Shown: positions 26,050-35,056 of the stretch, piece by piece
How the letters are laid out: the number at the start of each line of letters is the position of its first letter
Numbering within the stretch: the first letter of the stretch is position 1
Assembly: GCA_036503555.1 (NCBI GenBank)
Contig: DASXWQ010000012.1
Location: forward strand, 1 to 64,000
Length of the DNA: 64,000 nt
Direction: 5' to 3'
Source of the DNA: Actinocatenispora sp036503555
Lineage (GTDB): Bacteria > Actinomycetota > Actinomycetes > Mycobacteriales > Micromonosporaceae
The notes under the pieces: generated by a model
Told to the model about the DNA's origin: nothing
Seen by the model: only the letters and a program-made list of their open reading frames with translations
Database searches by the model: none
Position numbers and translations under genes: made by a program

Positions 26050-27371
26050 TGACACGCATGGAGCCCCTCAAACTCGCCATCCTGGGCTGCGGCACCGTCG
26101 GTACCGAGGTGGTCCGGCTGCTGCACGAGCAGGCCGACGACCTGACGGCCCGGATCGGCGCCCCGCTGGAGATCGCCGGCATCGCGGTACGCCGGCCGGA
26201 CCGGGACCGCGGCTCGCTCCCGGCGTCGCGGGAGCTGTTCACCGCCGACGCGGTCGGGCTGGTGAAGCGCGACGACGTGGACATCGTCGTGGAGGTCGTC
26301 GGCGGGCTGGAGCCGGCGCGGGGCTGGCTGGTCGACGCGCTGCGCGCCGGCAAGAGCGTCGTCACCGCGAACAAGGCGCTGCTCGCCGAGGACACCGCCA
26401 CGCTCGCCGCCGCGGCCGCCGAGGGTGACACCGACCTGTACTACGAGGCCGCGGTCGCCGGCGCGATCCCGTTGCTGCGCCCGCTGCGCGAGTCGCTGCA
26501 CGGCGACCGCGTCACGCGTATCACCGGCATCGTCAACGGCACCACCAACTACATACTGTCCAAGATGGACAGTTCCGGTGCCGGGTTCGGTGAGGCGCTG
26601 GACGAGGCGACCGAGCTGGGATACGCGGAGGCCGACCCGACCGCCGACGTGGAGGGCTTCGACGCGGCGGCGAAGGCCGCGATCCTCGCGTCGCTCGGCT
26701 TCCACACCCGGGTCACCGCCGCCGACGTGTACCGGGTCGGCATCACCGAGGTGACCGCCGCCGACGTGGCGAGCGCGCAGGAGATGGGCTGCACGGTCAA
26801 GCTGCTGTGCATCGCCGAGCGCCGCACCGACCCCGACGGTACGGACTCCGTCTCCGCCCGCGTGCACCCGGCGATGATCCCGCGTACCCACCCGCTGGCC
26901 GGTGTGGGCGACGCGTTCAACGCGGTGTTCGTCGAGGCGGAGGCCGCCGGCCAGCTCATGTTCTACGGCGCCGGCGCGGGCGGCGCACCGACCGCGTCCG
27001 CGGTGCTCGGCGACATCGTCGCGGTGGCCCGCAACCGGCGGCTCGGCCGGTCCGGCGCGCCCGACTCGGCGTACGCGAACCTGCGGATCCGGCCGATGGG
27101 CGAGATCGAGACGCGCTACCACATCTCGCTCGACGTGTCCGACCGCGCCGGCGTGCTCGCCACGGTCGCGACCGTGTTCGCCGAGCACGGCGTCAGCATC
27201 CAGACGGTACGACAAGAGGGCCGGGGGCAGGGCGGCGAGGCGCTGCTCGTCATCGTCACGCACCGGGCGCCCGACGCGGCGCTGCGGTCCACAGTGGACG
27301 CTCTGGCCTCGTTGGACATCGTGCGGCAGGTCGCCAGCGTGATGCGGGTCGAAGGGGAAACAGCACAATGA
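26049..27371 (+). CDS. hom: Homoserine dehydrogenase
   Basis: Converts aspartate semialdehyde to homoserine with NAD(P)H, the branch to threonine and methionine. 440 residues. N-terminal Rossmann GCGTVGTEV at 10-18, homoserine-binding ANKALLAE and NGTTNYIL, catalytic Lys region DVEGFDAAAKAAILAS, and a C-terminal ACT domain (HISLDVSDRAGVLATVATVFAEHGVSI, residues about 355-430) for threonine feedback. ATG 26049 overlaps the lysA stop; ATG 26058 is an alternative. The gene contains two copies of the GTCCA-N3-TGGAC palindrome, one spelled with the rare Ile codon ATA. Confidence 0.96.
   Translation: MTRMEPLKLAILGCGTVGTEVVRLLHEQADDLTARIGAPLEIAGIAVRRPDRDRGSLPASRELFTADAVGLVKRDDVDIVVEVVGGLEPARGWLVDALRAGKSVVTANKALLAEDTATLAAAAAEGDTDLYYEAAVAGAIPLLRPLRESLHGDRVTRITGIVNGTTNYILSKMDSSGAGFGEALDEATELGYAEADPTADVEGFDAAAKAAILASLGFHTRVTAADVYRVGITEVTAADVASAQEMGCTVKLLCIAERRTDPDGTDSVSARVHPAMIPRTHPLAGVGDAFNAVFVEAEAAGQLMFYGAGAGGAPTASAVLGDIVAVARNRRLGRSGAPDSAYANLRIRPMGEIETRYHISLDVSDRAGVLATVATVFAEHGVSIQTVRQEGRGQGGEALLVIVTHRAPDAALRSTVDALASLDIVRQVASVMRVEGETAQ
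26558..26570. repeat. GTCCA-N3-TGGAC palindrome, copy 3 (inside hom)
   Basis: GTCCAAGATGGAC. The arms extend to 8 bp (ACTGTCCA / TGGACAGT). The extension is spelled with rare codons ATA before and AGT after. Confidence 0.8.
27287..27299. repeat. GTCCA-N3-TGGAC palindrome, copy 4 (inside hom)
   Basis: GTCCACAGTGGAC, identical to copy 1. In frame it spells Ser-Thr-Val-Asp with ACA for Thr. Confidence 0.8.
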
Positions 27372-28423
27372 GCGTCTGGCGCGGCGTGATCGCCGAGTAC
27401 GCCGAGCGGCTTCCGGTCACCGAGGACACCCCGGTGGTCACCCTGGGGGAGGGCGGTACGCCGCTGCTGCCGGCCACGGAGCTGTCCGCGCGTACCAACT
27501 GCGAGGTGTACCTCAAGGTCGAGGGCATGAACCCGACCGGCTCCTTCAAGGACCGCGGGATGACCGTCGCGTTGTCCAAGGCCGTCGAGGACGGCGCGAA
27601 GGCGGTCATCTGCGCCTCCACGGGCAACACGTCCGCCTCGGCCGCCGCGTACGCCGCGCGTGCCGGGCTGACCTGCGCGGTCCTGATCCCGCAGGGCAAG
27701 GTGGCGCTGGGCAAGCTGGCCCAGGGCCTGGTGCACGGCGCGCGCCTGCTCCAGGTCGACGGCAACTTCGACGACTGCCTGGCGCTCGCCTCGAAGCTGT
27801 CGATCGACTACCCGGTCGCGCTGATGAACTCGGTCAACCCGTACCGGATCGAGGGGCAGAAGACCGCCGCGTTCGAGGTCGTCGAGGCGCTCGGCGACGC
27901 GCCGGACATCCACTGCCTGCCGGTCGGCAACGCCGGCAACATCACCGCGTACTGGAAGGGGTACGTCGAGGACCACGCCGCCGGAAACGCGACGCGCCGG
28001 CCGCGGATGTTCGGGTTCCAGGCGTCCGAGGCGGCGCCGATCGTACGCGGGGAGGCGGTCCGCAACCCGCAGACCATCGCCACCGCGATTCGCATCGGCA
28101 ACCCGGCGAGCTGGACGAAGGCCGTCGACGCCCGCGACGAGTCCGGCGGGCTGATCCACGCCGTGACCGACCGGGAGATCCTCGCCGCGTACAAGCTGCT
28201 GGCGCGTTCCGAGGGGGTGTTCGTCGAGCTGGCCAGCGCGGCGAGCGTCGCCGGGCTGCTCCAGTCGGTGGCCGCCGGCCTCGTCGAGCCCGGCCAGCGG
28301 ATCGTCTGCACGGTCACCGGCCACGGCCTCAAGGACCCGGACTGGGCGGTCGCCACCTCGCCGGCGCCCACCACCATCCCGATCGACGCGCACGCCGCGG
28401 CGGCGGCCCTCAACCTGGCCTGA
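27368..28423 (+). CDS. thrC: Threonine synthase
   Basis: PLP fold-type II enzyme converting O-phosphohomoserine to threonine. 351 residues, the short bacterial type. The PLP Lys is K61 in GSFKDRG, with STGNTSASAAAYAARAG for the carboxylate pocket and CLPVGNAGNITAYWKGY for the PLP phosphate. ATG 27368 overlaps the hom stop (ATGA). The stop codon sits in a hairpin shared with the convergent MocR gene. The homoserine kinase gene that would normally follow is 5.6 kb away. Confidence 0.97.
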   Translation: MSVWRGVIAEYAERLPVTEDTPVVTLGEGGTPLLPATELSARTNCEVYLKVEGMNPTGSFKDRGMTVALSKAVEDGAKAVICASTGNTSASAAAYAARAGLTCAVLIPQGKVALGKLAQGLVHGARLLQVDGNFDDCLALASKLSIDYPVALMNSVNPYRIEGQKTAAFEVVEALGDAPDIHCLPVGNAGNITAYWKGYVEDHAAGNATRRPRMFGFQASEAAPIVRGEAVRNPQTIATAIRIGNPASWTKAVDARDESGGLIHAVTDREILAAYKLLARSEGVFVELASAASVAGLLQSVAAGLVEPGQRIVCTVTGHGLKDPDWAVATSPAPTTIPIDAHAAAAALNLA

Positions 28424-28442
28424 GCCGAGGCTCAGCGCCAGG
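28414..28442. terminator. Hairpin containing both convergent stop codons
   Basis: CCTGGC-C-TGAGCC-GA-GGCTCA-GC-GCCAGG. The thrC TGA (28421-28423) lies in the left arm and the MocR stop (28432-28434 on the minus strand) in the right arm. It probably ends both transcripts. No T tract. Confidence 0.55.
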
Positions 28443-29817
28443 CGACGGCGAGGGTCGCGACGGTGTTGGTGATGGTGTCCGGGGTGAGGTGGGCATAGCC
28501 GACCACGAAGCCCGGTGACGGCCCGGATCCGTAGTGCCGCAACGGAAGTACCCGTACGCCCGCGGCCTCGGCGGCGGCGGTGAGCGCCGCCTCGTCGCCG
28601 CCGGGCAGTACCAGCACGGCGTGCAGCCCGGCGGCGATCCCGGTGATCCGGGCCGCCGGCAGGTACCGGCGGACGGCCGCGACCAGCACGTCGCGCCGGG
28701 CCCGGTACGTGCGCTGGCAGCGGCGCAGGTGCGCGTCGTACCGCCCGGTCGTGAGGAACGCGGCGAGCGTGCGCTGCTCCAGCACCGGCCCGCACAGGTC
28801 GTCGGCCCGTTTCAGGTCGACGACCGGGTCGGTGAGCCGGTCGGGCAGCGCCAGCCAGCCGAGCCGCAGCCCGGACGCGAGCGACTTCGACACCGACCCG
28901 GCGTACGCGACGCGGTCGGGCCCGAGTCCCTGGAGCGCGCCGACCGGCGCCCGGTCGTACCGGAAGTCGCCGTCGTAGTCGTCCTCGATCAGCAGACCGT
29001 CCACTGTGGACGCCCAGCGCACCAGCGCGGCGCGCGTCGCCGGCGGGTACGCGATGCCGGTGGGGAACTGGTGCGCCGGGGTGACCAGCGCGGCGCGCGC
29101 CGGCACGCCTGTCAGGTCCGGGCCGTGCGCGCCGACGTCGACCGGGACCGGCCGCAATCCGTTGGTACGGGCCAGCATCGCGAGCTCGGGCGGCCCCGGA
29201 TCCTCGACCGCGACGGTGTCGTGGCCGGCGGCGGCGAGCGCGCGGGACACCAGGCTGAACGCCTGCGCGACGCCGCCGCAGACCACGATCCGGTCCGGGT
29301 CGGTGACGACGCCGCGGCGCCGGGCCAGCAGGTCGGCCAGCGCCGCGCGCAGCTCCGGCACCCCGCGCGGATCCCCGTACGACAGCGCCCGGTCCGGCGC
29401 GCCCGTCAGTACCTGCCGGTACAGCCCGGCCCACGCGGCCCGGGGGAACAGCCGCGGATCGGCCTGCCCGGGCCGGAAGTCCACCCGGGCGGCGCCGGCT
29501 GCGGTCGGGCCCGCCGGCGCACCGCCGGGCGGGGCGGGAACGGCGAGGCCGGGCGCGGCGTACGTGCCGGCGCCGGGCCGGCCTTCCACGTAGCCCTCGG
29601 CGCGGAGCTGGTCGTAGACGGCGGTGACGAGCCCGCGGGAGACGCCGAGGTCGTCGGCGAGGGCGCGGGACGCGGGTAGCCGGGTGCCGGCGGCGACGTG
29701 GCCGGCGCGGATGGCGTCGCGCAGCGCCGACTCCAGCAGCCGGCGCCGCTGCCGTCGCGGCGCCCGTACGGCGGGGAGCAGCAGCTCCCACGCCACACTG
29801 GTCCATGAAGTCTCCAT
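28432..29817 (-). CDS. MocR-type regulator (GntR HTH + aminotransferase-like domain)
   Basis: A 461-residue fusion. GntR winged helix at residues about 20-90 (ALRDAIRAGHVAAGTRLPASRALADDLGVSR), then a fold-type I aminotransferase domain with EDDYDGDFRY and the PLP-Lys motif SVSKSLASGLRLGW. MocR proteins bind PLP (and an amino acid or amine) as effectors and often activate a divergent neighbour. Here that neighbour is an EamA exporter 47 bp away. TGGACC-type half-sites lie in between. The target is probably the exporter, by context. A copy of GTCCA-N3-TGGAC lies in the coding region. Confidence 0.92.
   Translation of the reverse strand: METSWTSVAWELLLPAVRAPRRQRRRLLESALRDAIRAGHVAAGTRLPASRALADDLGVSRGLVTAVYDQLRAEGYVEGRPGAGTYAAPGLAVPAPPGGAPAGPTAAGAARVDFRPGQADPRLFPRAAWAGLYRQVLTGAPDRALSYGDPRGVPELRAALADLLARRRGVVTDPDRIVVCGGVAQAFSLVSRALAAAGHDTVAVEDPGPPELAMLARTNGLRPVPVDVGAHGPDLTGVPARAALVTPAHQFPTGIAYPPATRAALVRWASTVDGLLIEDDYDGDFRYDRAPVGALQGLGPDRVAYAGSVSKSLASGLRLGWLALPDRLTDPVVDLKRADDLCGPVLEQRTLAAFLTTGRYDAHLRRCQRTYRARRDVLVAAVRRYLPAARITGIAAGLHAVLVLPGGDEAALTAAAEAAGVRVLPLRHYGSGPSPGFVVGYAHLTPDTITNTVATLAVAWR
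28999..29011. repeat. GTCCA-N3-TGGAC palindrome, copy 5 (inside the MocR gene)
   Basis: GTCCACTGTGGAC with arms extended to 7 bp by flanking C and G. On the coding strand it spells Ser-Thr-Val-Asp with the rare ACA codon. Confidence 0.8.
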
Positions 29818-29841
29818 CGGATTGGACCTTAATCACGGACC
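29810..29841. promoter_or_regulatory. Candidate MocR operator half-sites
   Basis: GGTCCA at 29810-29815, then TGGACC (29823-29828) and GGACC (29837-29841) spaced 13 bp apart, spanning the MocR start and the divergent promoter region. MocR/PdxR-type regulators generally bind direct repeats in such gaps. Confidence 0.45.
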
Positions 29842-29864
29842 GATCCGCTGGCTAGCGTGCCGGC

Positions 29865-30959
29865 ATGAACGAACGCACCGCCCTCGCCGCGGCACCGCTC
29901 CCGTGGGCGGCACGACCCGCAAGGTCGGCGCCGCCGCACGTGCTGGCCGCCGCGGGAATGGCGTTGATCGGCACCGCCGTCGCCGCCTCCAGCCTGCTCA
30001 CCGACTACCCGTACGCGGGCGGCCAGGCCCTCCGGTACGGCGTGGCCGCCGCGATCCTGCTCCCGCTGGCCCGACGCGGCGCCCGCGCCCGCTGCCGCCC
30101 GAGCGACCTGGTACGCCTCGCGCTGCTCGCCGCCACCGGCATGGTCGGGTTCAACCTGGCGATCCTCGCCGCGCTGCGGTCCGCCGAACCGGCCGTACCG
30201 GGGGTGCTCGTGGCGTGCTGCCCGCTGGTGTTCGCGCTCGCCGGGCCGCTGCGGTCCCGCACCCGCCCCGGCGTACGGCCGATGGTGGCGGCGGTGCTGG
30301 TCGTCGCCGGCGCGGTGGTCGTGCAGGGCCTCGGGCGAAGCGACACCCCCGGCCTCGGGTACTCGCTTCTCGCGCTGGCCGGCGACGTCGCGTTCTCAGC
30401 GCAGGCGGCGTCGCTGCTGCCCCGGCTCGGCGCCCGCCGCGTCGCCGGGTACGGCTGCGCGTTCGCCGCGGCCGAGGCCCTGCTGCTGGGCCTCGTCACC
30501 GACGGCGCCGGGGTGGTCCGCATGCCGACCCCGGTTGAGGCGGCCGGCCTGGCCTGGCTCGCGCTGCCGGTGACGGTGCTGGCGTTCCTCGCCTGGTACA
30601 CGGCGCTGCCGCGGCTCGGCGCCGCCCGCGCCACGCTGTACTGCGGGCTCACCCCGCTGGTCGCCGCGGTCCTCGCGCCCGCGCTCGGCACCGGCCGGCT
30701 CGGCGCCGGCCAGGCCGCGGGTGCCGTCCTCGTCGCCGCGGGCCTGTGCGTCGGCCTCACCGCGAACCGGTCCGCGGCACCCTCCCGCCGCGCGTACGGC
30801 CGCCGGGGGCGACGCGCAGACGCCGCGGGGCGGGCCGGTGTGCCCGGTCCGCCCCGCGTACGTGCCGTCGGTCAGCTCGGCGAGCCGTGCACCAGGACCT
30901 CGGTGCTGTCTGCGAACAGGCAGCCGGAGACCGTCCGCTGCGCGCAGGAGATGCCGTAG
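29865..30959 (+). CDS. EamA/DMT-family exporter with a long C-terminal extension
   Basis: A 364-residue protein. About ten hydrophobic helices occupy residues 25-300, from VLAAAGMALIGTAVAASSLL to GAVLVAAGLCVGLTANRSA, in two EamA halves. The last 60 residues are basic, hydrophilic and Gly/Arg/Pro-rich with no helix. That tail runs 88 bp into the 3' end of the opposing fungalysin gene, so its amino acids are antisense to another coding region. The stop may have been lost by frameshift, or the tail is real. The divergent MocR gene suggests export of an amino acid, amine or vitamin. Confidence 0.82.
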   Translation: MNERTALAAAPLPWAARPARSAPPHVLAAAGMALIGTAVAASSLLTDYPYAGGQALRYGVAAAILLPLARRGARARCRPSDLVRLALLAATGMVGFNLAILAALRSAEPAVPGVLVACCPLVFALAGPLRSRTRPGVRPMVAAVLVVAGAVVVQGLGRSDTPGLGYSLLALAGDVAFSAQAASLLPRLGARRVAGYGCAFAAAEALLLGLVTDGAGVVRMPTPVEAAGLAWLALPVTVLAFLAWYTALPRLGAARATLYCGLTPLVAAVLAPALGTGRLGAGQAAGAVLVAAGLCVGLTANRSAAPSRRAYGRRGRRADAAGRAGVPGPPRVRAVGQLGEPCTRTSVLSANRQPETVRCAQEMP

Positions 30960-33787
30960 TCCTTCACCTGGGTACCGAGGATCGTGTACCGCAGGTACTT
31001 CACACCGGTGCCGCCCGCGGTCAGCGGAACCGTCGTGTACGTGTGGTACGCGTCGGGCGTGAAGTGGCCCTTCGCCGCCACCGTCCAGGTCGTACCGTCG
31101 GTGGACGTCTCGACCTGGTAGTCCCCGGCGGTCGCGGACTGGTCGTCGCCGCACGTGGCGGACGGGTCGATGCGCAGTTCGCTGATGTCGACGGCGACCG
31201 GCAGTTGCACGGTGACGTGCCGCGGGTCGATGCCGACCCCGTCGGTACCGCCGACCACGTCGGAACCCCAGCCGTGGCCCTGACTCGTGTCGTACAGCCC
31301 GTCGGGGCCGCAGTCGGGTGTGAAGTCGGGGCCGTTGAAGTCGGCGATGCTGGCGCCGCCGGAGATCGCCGCCCAGTCCCGGGTCAGCGTCCAGTTGGCC
31401 GTGTTGGCGTGCGACGAGACGGAGATCGTCCGGGTTTCGGACTGCTCGTAGCCGGGCCCGGTGGCGAACACCTTCGGGTACGTCCCGGCCGGGATCCCGC
31501 TGATCGTGTACGTGCCGTCCGCGCCGGTGGTGCCGGCGAAGTCGGTCAGGTACCCGGAGGCGTGCCCGCCGAACGCGACGGTCGCGCCGGCCACCGGCGA
31601 GCCGGTGTCGGAGGAGACCTTGCCGGTCAGCGACCCGGTCGGGGTACCCGGTGCCGGCGGCAGCGAGAAGTCCTCGACGGGCTGCGTGTCGTCACCGTTC
31701 AGCGCGCCCGCGAAGTAGCCCATGCCGCGCTTGGCGAACACCTTCCAGATCGCCTTGTGCGCGTGCCCGCCGTTGACGACGGTGTCGGCCATCAGGATCG
31801 CGTTCCGCTCGTCCAGGTACGACGGGTTCGCCGGGGACAGCTCCATCGCCCGCGTCACCAGCGACTCGGCGAGCTTGCTGCCGACCTTGGCCCGCAGGTC
31901 CCACAGCGTCTCGCCCCAGATCTCGCCGTCCGCGTGCACCTCGACGCCGCGGCTGGAGATCTTGCCGAAGTCGCCGTACGTGTAGCCGCCGGGGCCGGCC
32001 GCCTTCGTACCGGGGCAGACGGAGGCGGCGGCGCCGACCGCGCAGTCCAGCGGCTGGGTGCGGATCGTGTCGCCGTGCCCGACGTACACGCCGACGCTGA
32101 TGTCGCCGGAACGCCGCGCGTCGTCCTGGAAATACCCCTGGTCGACGAGGAAGTCGTAGGCGTACCAGTCGCTCCACGCCTCACCCATCGACCCGGCCTG
32201 CACGTTGCCCAGGGTGGACAGCCCGTTGGCGTCGACGACGAGCCGGTTCGACAGGCCGTGCGTGTACTCGTGGTACACGACGTCGGCCTCGTCGCCGCCG
32301 TTGCTCGGGATGAACCCGTCGTCCTGCTGCGTCGGGTCGTTCCACAGGTACATCTGCATCCGCGGCGACGTGCCGTCGGGCGGGGTGGCCATGTTGGCGT
32401 TGTCGGTGTGGTCGGTGTCGGGCAGGCCGTCGGCGGTGTCCGCGCCGTCGTCCGGCTCGGCGGCGACCGCGTCACCGTCGCGCGCGTCGAAGTTGCCGGC
32501 CGCCCGGGTGAACCCGATCGGGAACGACTCCAGGTGGTCGTGGTACTTGCCGAGGAAGTAGAAGACCTGCACCGCGTTCTGCTTGCGGTTGGCCTGCCAC
32601 GAGTCCGGCGTGTTCGGGTCCCACGAGCACGGGTACGCGGCGGAGCAGCCCTTGCCCGGGTTCTGCTTGTTGAACGTCGTGAAGCCGTACCGGAAGTCGC
32701 CGCGGGCGTCGGCGTGGATCTCCTCGCTCGCGTCGGCCTTGTTGTTGTCGTTCACGTCGCTGTAGACGTGCGCGTTGCGGCCGTTCAGCGTGTCGGAGCC
32801 GGCCGGCAGCCAGCCGGGCGCCGTCAGGTTCCGGGCCGACTGCTTCCCGCCGCGCGTCGCGCCCGGGTAGTTGTCCCAGGCCAGGCCCTGCTGCGCCTCG
32901 TGCTGCACCAGGTCCTGCCGGTAGAGCACCCGGCCCGTCCGCGCGTCCACGACGTGCAGGTACATCGCGCCCTTGGCCGGGGTGGTCAGCGTCTGCCAGG
33001 CCAGCCGCGGCCCGTCCAGCGTCTCGAACACCACCTGCCGCGCCTGGTCGCCGTCGGCGAACGCGGTCGTCGACCCCTTCCGCGCCGCCGACACCTTCGC
33101 CGGCGTACGCCCGGCGTTGCGCACCGCCGCGTCGCGGGCCGCGGTCGCGGACAGCTTCGCCGTACCGGCGCTGGCGGGCAGGTGCGCGACCGGCGAGCCG
33201 AGCACGCTCACCAGCCGCCCGGAGGACGCCACGTTCGCGGTGAGCCCGTTGCCGAACACCGGTACGCCGGCCACGTCCTGCGTGAACGACAGGTGGTGCG
33301 TACCGGCCACGTCGACGTAGTCGCGCCGCAGCGTCAGCCCGCCGACCGCGTCGGGCGACAGCCCGAACACGTCGGCGTGCCCCCGCACGTACGCCAGGGC
33401 CACGTCGGCCGGCGCGGCCGAACTGGCCGCCGTCAGGTACCCGTCGGTCTTCGCGACCTGCCGGGCGGTACCGGTCAGCGGGTCGATGTCGACGATGCCC
33501 TCGGTACCGAGCTGGTGCTTGAGGGAGGTGACGCCGGCCTTCGGTGTGGCGGCCGCGCGGGCGTCGCGCTGCGCGAGGGTACGCCGGGCGCCGGGGGTGT
33601 CGGTCCGGGCGTCGTAGTTCGCGAGGGGCAGGGCGCTGTCGGCCTGCGACGAGCCCGCGGAACGGCCGTCGTGCGGCGCGGCCTGCGCCGGCAGCGCGCC
33701 CGCCAGCAGGGCGAGGCCGCCGAGTCCGGCGAGGGCCGGAAGCAGACGACGGCGTCGACCGCGGGCGGGTCGGGAGGGTTGTGGCAT
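30872..33787 (-). CDS. Secreted M36 (fungalysin) metalloprotease with C-terminal discoidin-like domain
   Basis: A 971-residue secreted zinc protease. It has a signal peptide (basic start PARGRRRRLLPAL, hydrophobic core, cleavage near AQAAP), then an FTP/propeptide region to about residue 300. The catalytic domain has HEYTH at 506-510 and the third ligand Glu536 in GEAWSDWYA. A carboxypeptidase-regulatory-like beta domain lies at about 730-810 (GSLTGKVSSDTGSPVAGATV), and an F5/8C-like domain ends it (YQVETSTDGTTWTVAAKGHF). ATG 33787 is chosen because the signal peptide starts there. It lies between thrC and thrB and shares its 3' end with the EamA gene. Confidence 0.93.
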   Translation of the reverse strand: MPQPSRPARGRRRRLLPALAGLGGLALLAGALPAQAAPHDGRSAGSSQADSALPLANYDARTDTPGARRTLAQRDARAAATPKAGVTSLKHQLGTEGIVDIDPLTGTARQVAKTDGYLTAASSAAPADVALAYVRGHADVFGLSPDAVGGLTLRRDYVDVAGTHHLSFTQDVAGVPVFGNGLTANVASSGRLVSVLGSPVAHLPASAGTAKLSATAARDAAVRNAGRTPAKVSAARKGSTTAFADGDQARQVVFETLDGPRLAWQTLTTPAKGAMYLHVVDARTGRVLYRQDLVQHEAQQGLAWDNYPGATRGGKQSARNLTAPGWLPAGSDTLNGRNAHVYSDVNDNNKADASEEIHADARGDFRYGFTTFNKQNPGKGCSAAYPCSWDPNTPDSWQANRKQNAVQVFYFLGKYHDHLESFPIGFTRAAGNFDARDGDAVAAEPDDGADTADGLPDTDHTDNANMATPPDGTSPRMQMYLWNDPTQQDDGFIPSNGGDEADVVYHEYTHGLSNRLVVDANGLSTLGNVQAGSMGEAWSDWYAYDFLVDQGYFQDDARRSGDISVGVYVGHGDTIRTQPLDCAVGAAASVCPGTKAAGPGGYTYGDFGKISSRGVEVHADGEIWGETLWDLRAKVGSKLAESLVTRAMELSPANPSYLDERNAILMADTVVNGGHAHKAIWKVFAKRGMGYFAGALNGDDTQPVEDFSLPPAPGTPTGSLTGKVSSDTGSPVAGATVAFGGHASGYLTDFAGTTGADGTYTISGIPAGTYPKVFATGPGYEQSETRTISVSSHANTANWTLTRDWAAISGGASIADFNGPDFTPDCGPDGLYDTSQGHGWGSDVVGGTDGVGIDPRHVTVQLPVAVDISELRIDPSATCGDDQSATAGDYQVETSTDGTTWTVAAKGHFTPDAYHTYTTVPLTAGGTGVKYLRYTILGTQVKDYGISCAQRTVSGCLFADSTEVLVHGSPS

Positions 33788-34008
33788 CTGAACCCCTTGG
33801 TGTGAGGTCGATGGAGGACGGACACTGGGGATGGCGCTGTCCGTCCGAGGCAGACTGCAACAGAAGTTACGGCAGTCACAAGCCTGAGCAGGGAAAAGTC
33901 CGGAAAGTCGGTGTTTCCGCGCGGCGCCCACCGGCACGGCGCCCGCTGCGTGGACCGGGGCCGGGGTGCCGGCAGCGGCACCCCGAACGGCCGGCGAGGA
34001 TGGTGCGC

Positions 34009-34911
34009 ATGGCAGACGGCTTCCGCGCCGGCCCGGTCCGCGTACGTGTCCCGGCCACCAGCGCCAACCTCGGCCCCGGCTTCGACACCCTGGGGCTCGC
34101 CCTCACCCTGTACGACGAGGTCGAGGCGCGCGTCACCGGCGCCGGCGTACGGGTGCGGGCGACGGGCGAGGGCGCCGACGCCGTACCGGACGACGAGACG
34201 CACCTGGTCGCCGCGACCGCGCTCGCCACCCTGGACCGGCTCGGCACCCGCCCGCCCGGCCTGGAACTGCGCTGTACCAACAGGATCCCGCACGCGCGCG
34301 GGCTCGGCTCCTCGTCCGCCGCGATCGTCGCCGGCATCCTCGTCGGCGCCGCGCTCGCCGGCACCGACCTGCCCACGGCCACCGCCCTGCGCTGGGCCGC
34401 CGAGGCCGAGGGCCACCCCGACAACGTCGCCCCCTGCCTGTACGGCGGCGCCACGATCGCGTGGACCGGCACCGAGGGCGCCGCCGCCGTACGGCTGGAG
34501 CCGGTCGAGACGCTGCACCCGGTCGCGCTCGTACCGGCGGGCCGGACGCTCACCGAACGGGCCCGGGGCCTGCTCCCGGCGTCCGTACCGCACGCGGACG
34601 CGGCGGCCACCGTCGCCCGCGCGGCGCTGCTCGTGCACGCGCTCACCGCCGACCCGGCGTACCTGCTGGTGGGCACCGAGGACCGCCTGCACCAGGAGTA
34701 CCGGCGGGCCGCGATGCCGGCGAGCCTGGGGGCCGTCGACCGGCTCCGGACGGCCGGCGTACCGGCGGTGCTGTCGGGCGCCGGTGGGACCGTACTGTGC
34801 CTTGTTTCCGCAGGTCAGGGTGTTGAGGAGCGGGTAGGGGAGCTGGCCGGGGCCGGTTTTGCGACACTGCCGCTGGCCGTCGACCGGGCAGGCGCTACAG
34901 TTTGCTCCTGA
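34009..34911 (+). CDS. thrB: Homoserine kinase
   Basis: GHMP-family kinase phosphorylating homoserine for threonine synthase. 300 residues. Signatures: VPATSANLGPGFDTLGLAL at the N-terminus, the ATP loop PHARGLGSSSAAIVAGI, EGHPDNVAPCLYGG, and a C-terminal VLSGAGGTVLCLV. ATG 34009 is preferred, with GAGGA eight bases upstream; ATG 34000 is possible. It is separated from hom-thrC by 5.6 kb carrying other-strand and unrelated genes, so it must have its own promoter in the region divergent from the protease gene. rho follows after a 711-bp leader. Confidence 0.95.
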   Translation: MADGFRAGPVRVRVPATSANLGPGFDTLGLALTLYDEVEARVTGAGVRVRATGEGADAVPDDETHLVAATALATLDRLGTRPPGLELRCTNRIPHARGLGSSSAAIVAGILVGAALAGTDLPTATALRWAAEAEGHPDNVAPCLYGGATIAWTGTEGAAAVRLEPVETLHPVALVPAGRTLTERARGLLPASVPHADAAATVARAALLVHALTADPAYLLVGTEDRLHQEYRRAAMPASLGAVDRLRTAGVPAVLSGAGGTVLCLVSAGQGVEERVGELAGAGFATLPLAVDRAGATVCS

Positions 34912-35056
34912 GAGGTCCCGCGGTCGGGGGGCCGGCGGCTCGTCCCGCCGTGTGCCGCGCCCGCGAGGCCGTCGGCGGTATCTGCCTTCCGGGTGTGTCA
35001 CCGCGGCCAGCCAGGCGCGGCGGAAACACGCGGGAAGACATCCGGGCCGGATGTTG

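Noticed and set aside
26807..27367. A longer N-terminus for threonine synthase
   Set aside because: Lies wholly within hom in another frame; ATG 27368 gives the family-length protein with an ATGA overlap.
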